NCBI GenBank assembly: GCA_009694135.1
Contig: SHVS01000002.1
Location: 39,067-103,066, forward strand
Length of the DNA stretch: 64,000 bases
Reading direction: 5' to 3'
Source: Alphaproteobacteria bacterium
GTDB lineage: Bacteria; Pseudomonadota; Alphaproteobacteria; UBA6615
In this document: positions 34,965 to 44,410 of the stretch, one piece after another
Layout of the letters: the number at the start of each line of letters is the position of its first letter
Numbering within the stretch: position 1 is the stretch's first letter
Position numbers and translations under genes: made by a program
Notes under the pieces: model-generated
What the model was told of the DNA's origin: nothing
Seen by the model: the letters and a program-made list of their open reading frames with translations, nothing else
The model's database searches: none

Positions 34965-35189
34965 ATGGAACTAGACGCAGCCAAGGCGATCGGCGCCGGC
35001 CTCGCCATCATCGGCGTGGCCGGCTCGGGCGTCGGCATCGGCAGCATCTTCGCCGCCTTTGTCTCCGCGACCGGCCGCAACCCAGCAATGCGCGACGCCC
35101 TGTTCCGGGACGTGCTGCTCGGCTTCGCCCTGGTCGAAGCGCTGGCGTTGTTCGCCGTGCTGGTCAGCTTCGTCCTGCTGTTCGGTTAA
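34965..35189 (+). CDS. atpE: ATP synthase F0 subunit c
   Basis: A 74-residue hairpin of two transmembrane helices that forms the rotating c-ring. The polar loop ATGRNPAM (residues 35-42) and the ion-binding carboxylate Glu58 in LVEALALFAVL are present, and the glycine-rich first helix (GSGVGIGSIF) suits tight packing. Nothing suggests sodium specificity. CGAGGAAAAGACCC before the ATG is a strong ribosome binding site, as expected for a subunit made in excess. It lies between atpB and the b' gene. Confidence 0.97.
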   Translation: MELDAAKAIGAGLAIIGVAGSGVGIGSIFAAFVSATGRNPAMRDALFRDVLLGFALVEALALFAVLVSFVLLFG

Positions 35190-35213
35190 ATCGCCGCGAG
35201 AGGATGCACACAA

Positions 35214-35702
35214 GTGCCGCAGCTCGACCCGCATAGCTTTATCAGCCAGATCTTCTGGCTGATCGTCACCTTTGGCGCCCTCTACTGGGTCTTGGCCAAG
35301 GCGGCGCTGCCGCGGATCGCCCAGGTGCTGGAGGATCGCCGGCGCGCGATCGAGCAGGATTTGGAAAAAGCCGAGAAGTTCAAGACCGCCGCCACCGCTA
35401 CCCTGGCCGGTTATACCGATGCGCTGGCCGGGGCGCGGCGCAAGGCGCAGGACGGACTGCGCGCGACGGCGGAGAAAGCATCGGCGCGGGCGGCCGAGGC
35501 ACAAGCGAAGCTCGCCGCCAAGCTGGCGGACGAGGTGCGCGCGGCCGAAACGCGCATCGCGGCCGCGCATAAGCGCGCAGAAGGCGAGCTTGACGGCATC
35601 GCCGCCGAGTTGGCCGCGAGCGTCACCGAGCGGCTCACCGGGGCGCGGGCGGATCAGGCGCGGCTGGCGCGCGCGGTCAAAGAAGCTGCTGGAGAACGCT
35701 AG
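35214..35702 (+). CDS. ATP synthase F0 subunit b'
   Basis: A 162-residue peripheral-stalk subunit. One N-terminal transmembrane helix (residues ~10-28, SQIFWLIVTFGALYWVLA) is followed by a long charged coiled coil (RRRAIEQDLEKAEKFK onward). The PQLDPHSFISQIFWL opening is typical of b' (AtpG/AtpF2) in photosynthetic bacteria and alphaproteobacteria, which use a b/b' heterodimer. The start is GTG at 35214. The stop codon overlaps the GTG start of the next b gene by one nucleotide. Confidence 0.93.
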   Translation: MPQLDPHSFISQIFWLIVTFGALYWVLAKAALPRIAQVLEDRRRAIEQDLEKAEKFKTAATATLAGYTDALAGARRKAQDGLRATAEKASARAAEAQAKLAAKLADEVRAAETRIAAAHKRAEGELDGIAAELAASVTERLTGARADQARLARAVKEAAGER

Positions 35703-36187
35703 TGCTCGAAGACGCAGAATTCTGGGTTGCGATCGCTTTCGTGATCTTCGTCTGCGGGCTCGTCTATGTCGGCGTGCCGAAGCTGATCACCTCCACGCTC
35801 GACGAGAAAAGCGCCGCCATCCGCAATCAGCTCGACGAAGCCCGCCGGCTGCGCGAAGAAGCGCAGGCCGCGCTGGCGGAAGCCAAGCGGCGCCAGCGCG
35901 AAGCGCAGCGCGAGGCCGAGGATATGCTCAAATCCGCGCGCGAGGAGGCCGCCGCCCTGGCCGCACAGGCCGAGGCCAATCTCACCGCCTCGCTCCAGCG
36001 GCGCGAGGTCCAGGCGCATGAGCGCATCGCTCAGGCGGAAGCCACGGCCATCAAGCAGTTGCGCGATCAGGCGGTCGATCTCGCCATTGCCGCCTCCGCT
36101 CAGGTGCTTGGCGAGAACCAGTCCGGCCCGGCCGGGGATGCGCTCATCAACGCAGCGATCCAGGAACTGCCCCGGCGGTTGCAGTAG
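35702..36187 (+). CDS. atpF: ATP synthase F0 subunit b
   Basis: A 161-residue peripheral-stalk subunit that pairs with b'. The N-terminal membrane helix (FWVAIAFVIFVCGLVYVGV) precedes an extended coiled coil rich in Ala, Glu and Arg and a short C-terminal domain (DALINAAIQELPRRLQ) that contacts delta. The start is a GTG that shares its first base with the stop codon of b', an arrangement that ensures coupled synthesis of the two stalk subunits. It is the last gene of the F0 operon; a foreign HNH-like gene follows after 51 nt. Confidence 0.95.
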   Translation: MLEDAEFWVAIAFVIFVCGLVYVGVPKLITSTLDEKSAAIRNQLDEARRLREEAQAALAEAKRRQREAQREAEDMLKSAREEAAALAAQAEANLTASLQRREVQAHERIAQAEATAIKQLRDQAVDLAIAASAQVLGENQSGPAGDALINAAIQELPRRLQ

Positions 36188-36238
36188 TCGCCAGAGCCAG
36201 AACTATCGATCTTGTTCGCTGCTTGAACGCATTTATTG

Positions 36239-36742
36239 ATGTTGGGGCCACCAGGGCTTTCGGGTCGCTCAGCCGAATCAAGTGCGGCGACAACTTCGAG
36301 GAGCGAAACTCGTGCCAAAAAACGAAAATACCAATTGCCCGCCTTCCTCGAAGGTCGAATCCCGCAACCAAGATATGAGGAGTGGCTACACAGGAAAGCG
36401 GCGGCGCACGTCAAGAGAGACCGCCGTCGCGGGAACCGACGAGCTGCTCAAGAGACCTACAAGGTCGAGATTCATCAAGCCGTGCGCGATTCGGCCGGAA
36501 TGGACTTCTACACTGGCGAGGCTCTCGATTGGCTTTTAATCAGCAAATACAACAATAACGAGTCCAAGAAGGGAGGCCGCCAATATAAGGCCAAATTCAG
36601 CCTTCTCCCAACGGTCGATCATGTCAACGACGGCCTGGGTCTTCCAGACTTCAAGATTTGCTCCTGGCGCTTCAATGATGCCAAGAACGACCTGTCCCTT
36701 CAAGAATTCATCGAACTCTGCAAAAAAAGTGATCGCGCATAG
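36239..36742 (+). CDS. Orphan HNH-endonuclease-like protein
   Basis: A 167-residue protein not recognised at family level but with an HNH-like layout in its C-terminal half. The segment MDFYTGEALDW (about 88-98) resembles the YTGEPL turn of HNH nucleases, followed by LPTVDHVNDG with Asp127-His128 and then ICSWRFNDAKNDLSLQEFIEL containing Asn146 and Lys149. The N-terminal half is basic. The ATG at 36239 replaces the track's TTG. Lys/Asn-rich codon use is unlike that of the neighbours. It sits alone between the ATP synthase and glycine-cleavage genes, without a phage or restriction-modification context, so its role is unknown. Confidence 0.7.
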   Translation: MLGPPGLSGRSAESSAATTSRSETRAKKRKYQLPAFLEGRIPQPRYEEWLHRKAAAHVKRDRRRGNRRAAQETYKVEIHQAVRDSAGMDFYTGEALDWLLISKYNNNESKKGGRQYKAKFSLLPTVDHVNDGLGLPDFKICSWRFNDAKNDLSLQEFIELCKKSDRA

Positions 36743-36814
36743 CACGTCCGCGCACCATTAGCGCAAATAGCAGCAACGCCGGGCAACGATCGACTCTGTG
36801 CGAGTATAGGAGAC

Positions 36815-38353
36815 TTACTCCGCCGCCGCGCCCTGTTCGAGCTTGGGCTTCCAGCGCAACACCGGCGAGCGGGCGGCGCGGGTTTCGTCGAGCCGGCGGC
36901 GCGGGGCAAACATCGGCGCATTCTTGAAGCGCGCGACTTCGCCGGCTTTCGCGGCGGCCGTTAATCCGCGCAGCACCTTGATGAAATCATCGAGCGAACG
37001 CTTTGATTCCGATTCCGTCGGCTCGATCAGCATCGCCCCATGCACGACGAGCGGGAAATACACCGTCATCGGGTGATAGCCCTCGTCGATCATCGCCTTG
37101 GCGAAGTCGAGCGTGGTCACGCCGGTGTCCTTCAAGAAACGGTCGTCGAGCAGACATTCATGCATGCATGGCCCGTCGAAGGACGGGGTCATCACGTCGC
37201 TGACGCTCGCCATGATGTAATTGGCGGCGAGCACAGAATCGCCCGACACCCGCGCCAGCCCGTCACGCCCGTGGCTGAGCATATAGGTGAGCGCGCGCAC
37301 GAACATGCCCATCTGGCCATGGAAACCCTTGAGCCGGCCAAACGGCTTCGCCGTACCGGCGGAAGCTGGGCCGGCCGCAGCCGCGGTCTCGACCAGCGAG
37401 AACCCATCCTTGCCATGCACCACCCAAGGCACCGGCGCGAAGGGCGCGAGCGCCGCCGACAAAACCACCGGCCCGGCCCCCGGCCCGCCGCCGCCATGCG
37501 GCGTCGAGAAGGTCTTGTGCAAATTGATGTGCATCGCATCGATGCCGAGATCGCCCGGGCGCACGCGCCCGACGATGGCATTGAAGTTAGCGCCGTCGCA
37601 GTAGAGGAACCCGCCGGCCGCATGCACGCGATCGGCGATGATCCGCATATCGCCTTCGAACAGCCCGCAGGTGTTGGGGTTGGTGATCATCACCGCCGCC
37701 ACATCCGGGCCAAGCTTGGCGGTGAGCGCGTCGAGATCAACCCGCCCGCGCGCGTTCGCCGGCACCGGATCGACGGTGAAGCCGACCAGCGCCGCCGTCG
37801 CCGGGTTGGTGCCATGCGCCGATTCCGGCACGACAATGCGTCGCCGGTGGCCATGGCCTTTGTGCTCAAGCGCGGCGTGGATGCTCATCAGCCCGCACAA
37901 CTCGCCATGCGCGCCGGCGCCAGGCGACATCGCGACCGCCGGCATGCCGGTCAGCGTTTTGAGCCAATGCGCGACTTCGTCGATCAGCTTGAGCGCGCCT
38001 TGCACGGTTTCCACCGGCTGCAACGGGTGAATGTCGGCGAGGCCGGGCAGCCGCGCCATTTTTTCATTCAAGCGCGGGTTGTGCTTCATCGTGCAGGAGC
38101 CGAGCGGATAAAGCCCGCTGTCGATGGCGTAGTTCTTGCGCGAAAGCCGCGTGTAATGGCGCACGATATCCGGCTCCGACAATCCGGGCAGGCCGATCGC
38201 GCCCTTGCGCGCGAGGCCGCCGAGACGATCGGGGCCGGCTGGCACAGCGGGCAGATCGACGCCGGTCATGCCCGGGCTATCCTGCTCGAAGATCAGCGCC
38301 TCTTCGTGATCAAGACCGCGATGGCCAAGGATTGTTCCTGGAGTGTTGCTCAT
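36815..38353 (-). CDS. gcvPB: Glycine dehydrogenase (decarboxylating) subunit 2
   Basis: The beta part of the P protein of the glycine cleavage system, which decarboxylates glycine and passes the aminomethyl group to lipoyl-GcvH. The 512-residue protein carries the PLP lysine in [17 protein letters not shown] and the conserved [13 protein letters not shown] segment. In this organism GcvP is split, subunit 1 being encoded just upstream with a 4-nt overlap. The C-terminal extension ([22 protein letters not shown]) is usual for alphaproteobacterial forms. It is the last gene of the gcvT-gcvH-gcvPA-gcvPB operon. Confidence 0.97.
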   Translation of the reverse strand: MSNTPGTILGHRGLDHEEALIFEQDSPGMTGVDLPAVPAGPDRLGGLARKGAIGLPGLSEPDIVRHYTRLSRKNYAIDSGLYPLGSCTMKHNPRLNEKMARLPGLADIHPLQPVETVQGALKLIDEVAHWLKTLTGMPAVAMSPGAGAHGELCGLMSIHAALEHKGHGHRRRIVVPESAHGTNPATAALVGFTVDPVPANARGRVDLDALTAKLGPDVAAVMITNPNTCGLFEGDMRIIADRVHAAGGFLYCDGANFNAIVGRVRPGDLGIDAMHINLHKTFSTPHGGGGPGAGPVVLSAALAPFAPVPWVVHGKDGFSLVETAAAAGPASAGTAKPFGRLKGFHGQMGMFVRALTYMLSHGRDGLARVSGDSVLAANYIMASVSDVMTPSFDGPCMHECLLDDRFLKDTGVTTLDFAKAMIDEGYHPMTVYFPLVVHGAMLIEPTESESKRSLDDFIKVLRGLTAAAKAGEVARFKNAPMFAPRRRLDETRAARSPVLRWKPKLEQGAAAE

Positions 38354-39699
38354 GCGGCGAGTTCCTTCTCCAGCGCGACAGCCAGCGCCTCGATATCGGC
38401 ATCGGTCGTGAGTTCGGTCGCGGCCAGGATCAAATGATTGGCCAGTTCGGCGCGCTCGGGGAACAGCCGCGAGGCCGGAACGCCGGCCAGGATCGGGAGC
38501 TTGGCGAGCGCGCTCACCACCGCCGTCGCCGGCTTGGTCAGCGTGACCGTGATCTCATTGAAGAAACTGTCATTGACGAGTTTCACGCCCTTGACGCGCT
38601 CTAGCCGCTTGGCGAGCGCGCCAGCGCGCTCGTGATTGATGCGCGCGAGGCGCGTCATGCCTTCTTCGCCCAGAAGCGCGACATGAATGGTGAAAGCGAG
38701 CGCGCAGAGGCCGGAATTGGTGCAGATGTTGCTCGTCGCCTTCTCGCGCCGGATGTGCTGCTCACGCGTCGAAAGCGTCAGCACATAGCCGCGCCGCCCA
38801 TCGGCATCGACGGTTTCGCCGCACAAGCGCCCGGGCATGGTGCGCAAAAACTTTTCGCGCGCGGCGAAGAGGCCGAGATACGGTCCGCCGAAATTGAGCG
38901 CATTGCCGAGCCCTTGCCCCTCGGCCACCACGATATCCGCGCCCATCGCGCCCGGCGGCGTTACAGCGCCGAGCGAAACCACTTCGGTCACGACGGCGAT
39001 CAGCAAGGCGCCCTTGGCGTGACAGGCGTCAGCCAGCGCGGTCAGATCGCGCAACTGCCCGAATACGCTCGGGTTTTGCACCACGACGCAAGCGGTGTCG
39101 CTGTCGATCTTCGCCGCCAAATCCTCGCGCGCCGATGGATCGGGCGCGCGCGCATCGATTTCCATGTCGAGGAAACGGGTCACGGTGACGGTCGCATCGC
39201 GATAATGCGGATGCAGCCCGCCCGAGAGGATCGCCCGCTTGCGCCCGGTCACGCGCCGCGCCATCAGCACGGCTTCGGCGCAGCCGGTCGGACCGTCGTA
39301 CATCGAGGCGTTGGCGACTTCCATTCCGGTCAGCAGCGCGACCTGGGTCTGGAACTCGAACAGCACTTGCAGCGTGCCCTGCGCGATTTCCGGCTGATAC
39401 GGCGTGTAAGACGTGAGGAATTCGCCACGTTGAATGAGCGCATCGACCGAGGCCGGCACATGATGGCGGTACGCGCCAGCGCCAACGAAGAACGGCGCGT
39501 CGCCGGCGGATACATTCACCGCCGCCAAAGCGCGCAGATGGCGCTCGACCTCGATCTCGCCCTGGTGGTCGGGCAGATCGAGCGGCGTCTTGAGGCGCGC
39601 GGCCTCCGGCACATCCTTGAACAGAGCCTCGACCGACTTGGCGCCGACTTTCGCCAGCATCACGCGCTGGTCGGCCTCCGTCTGCGGCAGATAGCGCAT
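38350..39699 (-). CDS. gcvPA: Glycine dehydrogenase (decarboxylating) subunit 1
   Basis: The alpha part of the split P protein, 449 residues, fold type I of PLP enzymes but without the PLP lysine. It begins [19 protein letters not shown] and contains the [18 protein letters not shown] and [15 protein letters not shown] segments typical of the family. It forms a heterotetramer with GcvPB. The stop overlaps the gcvPB start (ATGA), consistent with stoichiometric synthesis. Only one nucleotide separates it from the end of gcvH. Confidence 0.97.
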   Translation of the reverse strand: MRYLPQTEADQRVMLAKVGAKSVEALFKDVPEAARLKTPLDLPDHQGEIEVERHLRALAAVNVSAGDAPFFVGAGAYRHHVPASVDALIQRGEFLTSYTPYQPEIAQGTLQVLFEFQTQVALLTGMEVANASMYDGPTGCAEAVLMARRVTGRKRAILSGGLHPHYRDATVTVTRFLDMEIDARAPDPSAREDLAAKIDSDTACVVVQNPSVFGQLRDLTALADACHAKGALLIAVVTEVVSLGAVTPPGAMGADIVVAEGQGLGNALNFGGPYLGLFAAREKFLRTMPGRLCGETVDADGRRGYVLTLSTREQHIRREKATSNICTNSGLCALAFTIHVALLGEEGMTRLARINHERAGALAKRLERVKGVKLVNDSFFNEITVTLTKPATAVVSALAKLPILAGVPASRLFPERAELANHLILAATELTTDADIEALAVALEKELAA

Positions 39700-39700
39700 G

Positions 39701-40081
39701 TTAGTGGAGCCCGTCGCAGTAGCTCTTGTACTGAGCCGCGGTCATCAGCGTCGCGAGCTGCACCTTGTTGGCGCTCTTGAGCTTGACGAACCAACCGTCG
39801 TCGGTCGGCGAGGAATTGACCAGCGCCGGCTCGTCCTTGAGCCGCGCGTTGGTCTCGACCACCTCGCCGTCGACCGGAGCATAGAGCTCGGCCGCGGTCT
39901 TGACCGATTCGATCGTGCCGGCCTCGCTGCCTTGCTGCAGCTTCTTGCCGACCGCCGGCAAATCGACGAACACGACGTCGCCGAGTTGTTCCTGGGCGTA
40001 AGCGGTGATGCCGACGGTCACCATTCCGGCGCCGTCATCACGCACCCATTCGTGTTCCTTGGTGAAACGCATCTCCGCCAT
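39701..40081 (-). CDS. gcvH: Glycine cleavage system H protein
   Basis: The 126-residue lipoyl carrier of the glycine cleavage system. The lipoylated lysine is Lys61 in [20 protein letters not shown], and the fold is a short barrel-sandwich hybrid. The track ORF extends upstream into gcvT in another frame; the ATG at 40081 is preceded by GAGGAGAAGAC, an excellent ribosome binding site. It lies between gcvT and gcvPA under control of the upstream glycine riboswitch. Confidence 0.97.
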   Translation of the reverse strand: MAEMRFTKEHEWVRDDGAGMVTVGITAYAQEQLGDVVFVDLPAVGKKLQQGSEAGTIESVKTAAELYAPVDGEVVETNARLKDEPALVNSSPTDDGWFVKLKSANKVQLATLMTAAQYKSYCDGLH

Positions 40082-40103
40082 GGTGTCTTCTCCTCGCGAG
40101 GGG

Positions 40104-41231
40104 CTAGGTGCCGCGATAGTAACGGGTTGGAACGAAGGGCAGCGGCGCAACGACGGTCGCAACCGGCTTGTCGCGCACGCTGACGAACAGGGACGTTCCC
40201 GGGGCCGCGCTTTCCGCCGCAACATAACCGAGCGCGATCGGGCCGCCGAAGCTGGGTCCGAAGCCGCCGGAGGTGATCTTGCCGATCTCCTTGCCGCTGG
40301 CGTCGGTGATTTTCGCGCCTTCACGCGCCGGCGCGCGGCCATCGACCTTGAGGCCGACGCGCTTACGTTTGGCGCCGGTCTTCAGCTCGCCCAGGATCTT
40401 GGCTGCGGCCGGAAAGTCCGCCGCCTCGCGGCGGCGCTTGCCGATGGTCCAGGCAAGCCCGGCCTCGATCGGCGTCGTCGCGGTGTCGATGTCATGTCCA
40501 TAGAGGCACAGCCCGGCTTCGAGCCGGAGCGAGTCGCGCGCGCCAAGACCGATCGGCTTCACTTCCGGCTGCGCCAGCATAAGGCGCGCTAAAGCTTCGG
40601 CGGCAGCGTTCTTGACCGAGACCTCGAAGCCGTCCTCGCCGGTATAGCCGGAGCGGGTGATGAACACATCCTGGCCGCCGAGCTTGCAAAACCCGCCGCC
40701 GAGGAACGGCAGCTTGGTCGCATCGGGCGACAGCCGGCCCATGACCGTGGCCGCCGCCGGGCCTTGCAGCGCCAGCAGCGCCTTGTCGTCGTGGCGCTCC
40801 AGCTTGGCCTCGGCCCCGAGCACGCGTGCGATGAGCGCGAAATCCGCGTCCTTGGTCGCGGCATTGACCACCAGATACAGGCGATCGGCGGCTAGCCGCG
40901 TGGCCATCAGATCGTCTTCGATCCCGCCATTGCTGTTCAGCAGAAGCGTGTAGCGCATGCGGCCGGGAGCGAGGCCCACGATATCGCCCGGCACCAGCCG
41001 CTCCAGCAGCGCGGCCGGATCGCCCTTCGCCGCCGTCAGCGTCCCCTGACCCATATGCGAGACATCGAACAGCCCGGCCGCGGTGCGGCAATGCGTGTGC
41101 TCGGCGATGATGCCGCTCGGGTATTGCACCGGCATGGCATAGCCGGCGAAAGGCACCAGCCGACCGCCCAACTCGCGGTGAAGGTCGTAAAGCGGCGTGT
41201 GCCGCGCGGTTTCGCTGCTAGGCCCGGACAT
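40104..41231 (-). CDS. gcvT: Aminomethyltransferase (glycine cleavage T protein)
   Basis: Transfers the methylene group from lipoyl-GcvH to tetrahydrofolate, releasing ammonia. The 375-residue protein has the N-terminal HTPLYDLHRELGGRLVPFAGYAMPVQY segment, the SHMGQGTL motif and the catalytic Asp region, and the C-terminal barrel ending in PFVPTRYYRG. The track start at 41525 is far upstream; the ATG at 41231 is the natural start and lies about 65 nt after the second aptamer of the glycine riboswitch. First gene of the gcv operon. Confidence 0.97.
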   Translation of the reverse strand: MSGPSSETARHTPLYDLHRELGGRLVPFAGYAMPVQYPSGIIAEHTHCRTAAGLFDVSHMGQGTLTAAKGDPAALLERLVPGDIVGLAPGRMRYTLLLNSNGGIEDDLMATRLAADRLYLVVNAATKDADFALIARVLGAEAKLERHDDKALLALQGPAAATVMGRLSPDATKLPFLGGGFCKLGGQDVFITRSGYTGEDGFEVSVKNAAAEALARLMLAQPEVKPIGLGARDSLRLEAGLCLYGHDIDTATTPIEAGLAWTIGKRRREAADFPAAAKILGELKTGAKRKRVGLKVDGRAPAREGAKITDASGKEIGKITSGGFGPSFGGPIALGYVAAESAAPGTSLFVSVRDKPVATVVAPLPFVPTRYYRGT

Positions 41232-41295
41232 CTGGTCGCCCTTTCGATGACGTTTGGAACGCTGCTTTCCCAGCGCTCCTGCCCCAGTCGGTCTT

Positions 41296-41478
41296 CGACC
41301 TGAGAGATTCGCCGCGCGCATGCCGGAGTATGGCGAACGCTGGCTTACTCCTTCGGTGAGGCAAATGCCTCGTCTCCAGAGCGTCATCCCCCTGCGGTCC
41401 CTGGTGCCTGAGAGATTCCGGGGCGGTTGCTCCTTCGGCGCCGCTACGCACACCGCGCAGCGGACTCTCCCGCAGGGT
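41296..41478 (-). promoter_or_regulatory. Tandem glycine riboswitch of the gcv operon
   Basis: Two aptamers are visible on the minus strand. The first runs from about 41476 (GCGGGAGAG) to 41407 (CTCTCAGG) and contains CCGAAGGAGCAA; the second runs from about 41383 (TCTGGAGACG) to 41299, again with CCGAAGGAGTAA and ending in ATCTCTCAGG. This two-aptamer layout with a short linker is the classic glycine-responsive riboswitch, which turns on gcv expression when glycine is abundant. No clear intrinsic terminator was seen before gcvT, so control may be at translation initiation. It fills most of the 309-nt gap between gcvT and the lipoprotein gene. Confidence 0.93.
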
Positions 41479-41540
41479 TCGGCTGACCAGGAGGGATAAA
41501 CTATGCGGCGGCGCTGACGAGTCAACCGCCGCCAGGCGAC

Positions 41541-42083
41541 TCAGCGCCGCAGGCGGGCGCGATTGAAGGCGAGTTCAGCGTCCGTGAGTTGGAAGCCGAC
41601 GTAAACATGATAGTCGGCGGCCTGCTCACCGGCGCGCAGCGGAATGGTCTGCGTCAGCTCCTCGACCATGCTGATGCGCTCGGCATTGGCGGCGAAGGCG
41701 ACATCGGCCGGGAACACCTTCACCACCAGCGGCACGTCGTCCTTGGTAGCAATGGCGACAAAATATTCGTAGGCGCCGCGACGTTCGCGATTCGCCGGGC
41801 CGCGCGTGGCCTCGATCTGCAAACTCAGGTCGAAGTTCACCCGACTGCGGCGCGCATCGAGGGCACAGGAGCCCTTGAAATCGGAGATCCGCGCTTGCAG
41901 CACCACATCGGTTGGGTCGCGCCCGGTCCCGGTCTGGAACTTGGTCACCTGCGAGGTATCGCCGATGACGAGCACCTGCGGGCAAGCCCCCGGCGCCGCC
42001 GCCTGCTGCGGCGCGGAGGAGCAGCCGGCGAGCAGCAGCACAGCCGCCGCAAGGGTTACAGACTGTTGTGGGTACTGTCGCAC
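41541..42083 (-). CDS. Predicted lipoprotein, 180 aa, family not named
   Basis: The N terminus is a lipoprotein signal sequence with the lipobox LLLAGCSS, so the protein is probably anchored in the outer or inner membrane facing the periplasm. The mature part is beta-rich (VLQARISDFKGSCAL, VNFDLSLQIEATRGP, DYHVYVGFQLTDAEL), suggesting an immunoglobulin-like sandwich. The track's TTG start is replaced by the GTG at 42083, which is preceded by AAGGCGAG; this gives a signal peptide of normal length. It lies downstream of the CDGSH protein gene on the same strand, 17 nt away. Function is unknown. Confidence 0.78.
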   Translation of the reverse strand: MRQYPQQSVTLAAAVLLLAGCSSAPQQAAAPGACPQVLVIGDTSQVTKFQTGTGRDPTDVVLQARISDFKGSCALDARRSRVNFDLSLQIEATRGPANRERRGAYEYFVAIATKDDVPLVVKVFPADVAFAANAERISMVEELTQTIPLRAGEQAADYHVYVGFQLTDAELAFNRARLRR

Positions 42084-42100
42084 AGCGGGCTCGCCTTGGT

Positions 42101-42298
42101 TTACTTGCAGCCGCAAAAATAGGCCCGGCTGGTCGTCTTCGCCATATGCACCACCGGCGTGAAGCTGGTGCCCTTATGCGAGCTGTCGCAGAAGGGCTGC
42201 GACTTGCTGCGTCCGCAGGCGCACCAGAAATAGGTTTTGCCGGCCTCGACGGCGACCGGATAGGGCCCTTTCTGGGCGATTTGAGCCTCGGACGACAT
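42101..42298 (-). CDS. CDGSH-type iron-sulfur protein
   Basis: A 65-residue protein with one CDGSH domain. The ligands of the redox-active 2Fe-2S cluster are present in CACGRSKSQPFCDSSHKG: three Cys and one His, with the canonical CDGSH reading CDSSH here. Family members act in iron-sulfur or redox homeostasis in the cytoplasm. It precedes the lipoprotein gene and is divergent from thrB; the 186-nt gap between them contains no other gene. Confidence 0.92.
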   Translation of the reverse strand: MSSEAQIAQKGPYPVAVEAGKTYFWCACGRSKSQPFCDSSHKGTSFTPVVHMAKTTSRAYFCGCK

Positions 42299-42484
42299 GC
42301 CTTGCCTGTTGTGGTGAATGCGTAGCCTTGCCGCCGGCCCCGCTGCTGGGCTACAGCGGCATGCGAGCGGCGCAGTTTAGAAGCGCGTCACAGCGCCTGC
42401 AAGCACGGCGCCGGGTCGTTGCAGGGGTTTGAACCTGGAACGTGCATCCGCCGCCGGACTGTGGGCCAGACTTGTAGGACGGCG

Positions 42485-43447
42485 ATGGCGGTCTATACGG
42501 AAGTCACCGATGACGAGGTGCGCGCCTTTGTCGCCGAATACGACATTGGCGAGGTCGTGTCCTATCAAGGCATCGCCGAAGGGGTGGAGAACAGCAACTT
42601 CCTGCTGCGCACCACGCGCGGGAGCTACATCCTCACGCTGTATGAAAAGCGCGTGCGCGGCGAGGATCTGCCGTTCTTCCTCGGCCTCATGGAGCACCTG
42701 GCCAAGGACGGCATCGCCTGCCCGACACCGCTGCATGGACGCGACGGGCCGTCTCTGCGCCGCTTGTGCGGACGGCCGGCGGCGATCGTCACCTTCCTTG
42801 AAGGCATGTGGCCGCGGCGCATTCAGCCGCTGCATTGCGCCGAGCTTGGCGACGCGATGGCGCGGCTGCATTTGGCCGCGCGCGGCTTCCCGCTCGCGCG
42901 CTCGAATGACCTGTCGCTTGCCGGCTGGCGCGCGCTGCTGGACGCGACTGCGGCCAAAGCGCACAGCGTGCAGCCCGGTTTAGCGGAGGAACTTGGCCGC
43001 GAATTGGCAAGCCTGGAGAAATCCTGGCCCAAAGGCTTGCCCACCGGCGTGATCCACGCCGACTTATTCCCGGACAATGTGTTCTTTCTCGACAGCAAGC
43101 TGTCCGGGCTGATCGACTTCTATTTCGCCTGCAACGACCTGCTCGCCTATGATTTGGCGATCGGGCTGAACGCCTGGTGCTTCGAGCCCGACCTGTCTTT
43201 CAACATCACCAAGGCGCGGTTGATGTTGCAGGCCTATCGCCGCCGCCGTCCGCTCGAACCGGGGGAGCTGGAGGCGCTGCCGATCCTGGCGCGCGGCAGT
43301 GCGCTGCGCTTCCTGCTGACGCGGCTTTATGATTGGCTGTTTCAGCCGCCCGGCGCCTTCGTCAGGCGCAAGGACCCGCTCGAATATCTCGCCAAGCTGC
43401 GCTTTCACCGGCGCATCGCCGGCCCGACCGCCTATGGGCTCGACTAG
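42485..43447 (+). CDS. thrB: Homoserine kinase, choline-kinase-like (ThrB type II)
   Basis: Phosphorylates homoserine for threonine synthesis. The 320-residue protein belongs to the aminoglycoside-phosphotransferase-like ThrB found in alphaproteobacteria rather than the GHMP kinase form. It opens [12 protein letters not shown] and includes [10 protein letters not shown], the catalytic loop [14 protein letters not shown] with its Asp, and [18 protein letters not shown]. The track ORF starts upstream at 42419; the ATG at 42485 follows GGACGGCG. rnhA follows after 3 nt. thrC, the next enzyme of the pathway, lies 6 kb away on the other strand. Confidence 0.95.
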   Translation: MAVYTEVTDDEVRAFVAEYDIGEVVSYQGIAEGVENSNFLLRTTRGSYILTLYEKRVRGEDLPFFLGLMEHLAKDGIACPTPLHGRDGPSLRRLCGRPAAIVTFLEGMWPRRIQPLHCAELGDAMARLHLAARGFPLARSNDLSLAGWRALLDATAAKAHSVQPGLAEELGRELASLEKSWPKGLPTGVIHADLFPDNVFFLDSKLSGLIDFYFACNDLLAYDLAIGLNAWCFEPDLSFNITKARLMLQAYRRRRPLEPGELEALPILARGSALRFLLTRLYDWLFQPPGAFVRRKDPLEYLAKLRFHRRIAGPTAYGLD

Positions 43448-43450
43448 GCG

Positions 43451-43903
43451 ATGACCACGCCACTGGTCGAAATCTTCACCGACGGCGCCTGCCTCGGCAA
43501 TCCCGGCCCCGGCGGCTGGGGCGCGATTCTGCGCGCCGAGGGCCAGGAATACGAGCTGTCCGGCGGAGAAAAAGCGACCACCAACAACCGCATGGAAATG
43601 ACGGCGGCGATCGCCGCGCTCGAAGCGCTCACCCGGCCGTCGCGCGTGCGCGTCGTAACCGATAGCACCTATTTGCGCGACGGGATCACGCGCTGGATCG
43701 CGAGTTGGCAGCGCAAGGGCTGGAAGACCGCCGACAACAAGCCGGTCAAGAACAAGGACCTATGGCAACGGCTGCTCGAAGCCGAAGCGCCGCACAAGGT
43801 CGAGTGGGAATGGGTGCGCGGCCATGACGGTCACCCGGAGAACGACCGCTGCGACCAGTTGGCGCGCGACGCCGCGGAAGTCGCGGCGAAAAGGACCGGC
43901 TAG
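43451..43903 (+). CDS. rnhA: Ribonuclease HI
   Basis: Cleaves the RNA strand of RNA-DNA hybrids. The 150-residue protein shows all four catalytic acidic residues: Asp in [19 protein letters not shown], Glu in [13 protein letters not shown], Asp in [11 protein letters not shown], and Asp in [12 protein letters not shown] near the end. The basic handle region ([16 protein letters not shown]) is present. It starts 3 nt after thrB, the typical alphaproteobacterial thrB-rnhA pairing, and is convergent with the peroxiredoxin gene. Confidence 0.97.
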   Translation: MTTPLVEIFTDGACLGNPGPGGWGAILRAEGQEYELSGGEKATTNNRMEMTAAIAALEALTRPSRVRVVTDSTYLRDGITRWIASWQRKGWKTADNKPVKNKDLWQRLLEAEAPHKVEWEWVRGHDGHPENDRCDQLARDAAEVAAKRTG

Positions 43904-43906
43904 GAC

Positions 43907-44410
43907 TTAGCGCTTGCGCGCGGCTTTCATCGCCTCGATCACCTTTTCGGCGGCCGAAAGATCAAGCCCCGGCACCGGCTCGATCGCCAAATGGGTGACG
44001 ATCCCCTGATCGGCGACGAGCGCGAAACGGCGACCGCGCAACCCAAGCCCGCCTTGCGGCGGCATCATGACCTCTAATCCAAGCGCGCGAGTGAACTCGG
44101 CGGCCGGGTCGGCCAGCATGACGATATTTTCGCCGACGCCCTGATCCTTGCCCCAGGCCTCCATGACATATGGATCGTTGACCGACAAAACCGCGATGGC
44201 GTCGGCCCCCTCGGCCTTGATCGCCGCGGCTTGTTCAACATAACCGGGCAAATGCCGCCCCGAGCAGGTCGGAGTGAAGGCGCCCGGCATGCCGACAAGA
44301 ACCACCTTACGCCCGGCGAAAAAGGCCCCGGTCGAGATATCCTCGACAGTGCCATTGATGCGCCGCTTGACGGTGGCGGGCGGGATGCGGTCACCGAGCT
44401 TGATCGTCAT
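43907..44410 (-). CDS. Peroxiredoxin, Prx5-like
   Basis: A 167-residue thiol peroxidase with the peroxidatic Cys49 in MPGAFTPTCSGRHLPGY. No signal peptide is visible, so it acts in the cytoplasm and reduces peroxides with a thiol donor such as glutathione or glutaredoxin. Only one Cys is obvious, consistent with a 1-Cys mechanism. It overlaps the start of nothing, but its own ATG overlaps the stop of the upstream DsbD/ScsB-like gene by 4 nt, so the two are translated together. Confidence 0.93.
   Translation of the reverse strand: MTIKLGDRIPPATVKRRINGTVEDISTGAFFAGRKVVLVGMPGAFTPTCSGRHLPGYVEQAAAIKAEGADAIAVLSVNDPYVMEAWGKDQGVGENIVMLADPAAEFTRALGLEVMMPPQGGLGLRGRRFALVADQGIVTHLAIEPVPGLDLSAAEKVIEAMKAARKR

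Noticed and set aside
37040-38437. A 465-aa plus-strand ORF
   Set aside because: Antisense to gcvPB, whose motifs are complete; the composition is His/Arg-rich shadow sequence.
41296-41478. Repeated CCTGAGAGATTC as a possible CRISPR or direct-repeat array
   Set aside because: Only two copies, each being the conserved 3' strand of a glycine aptamer.
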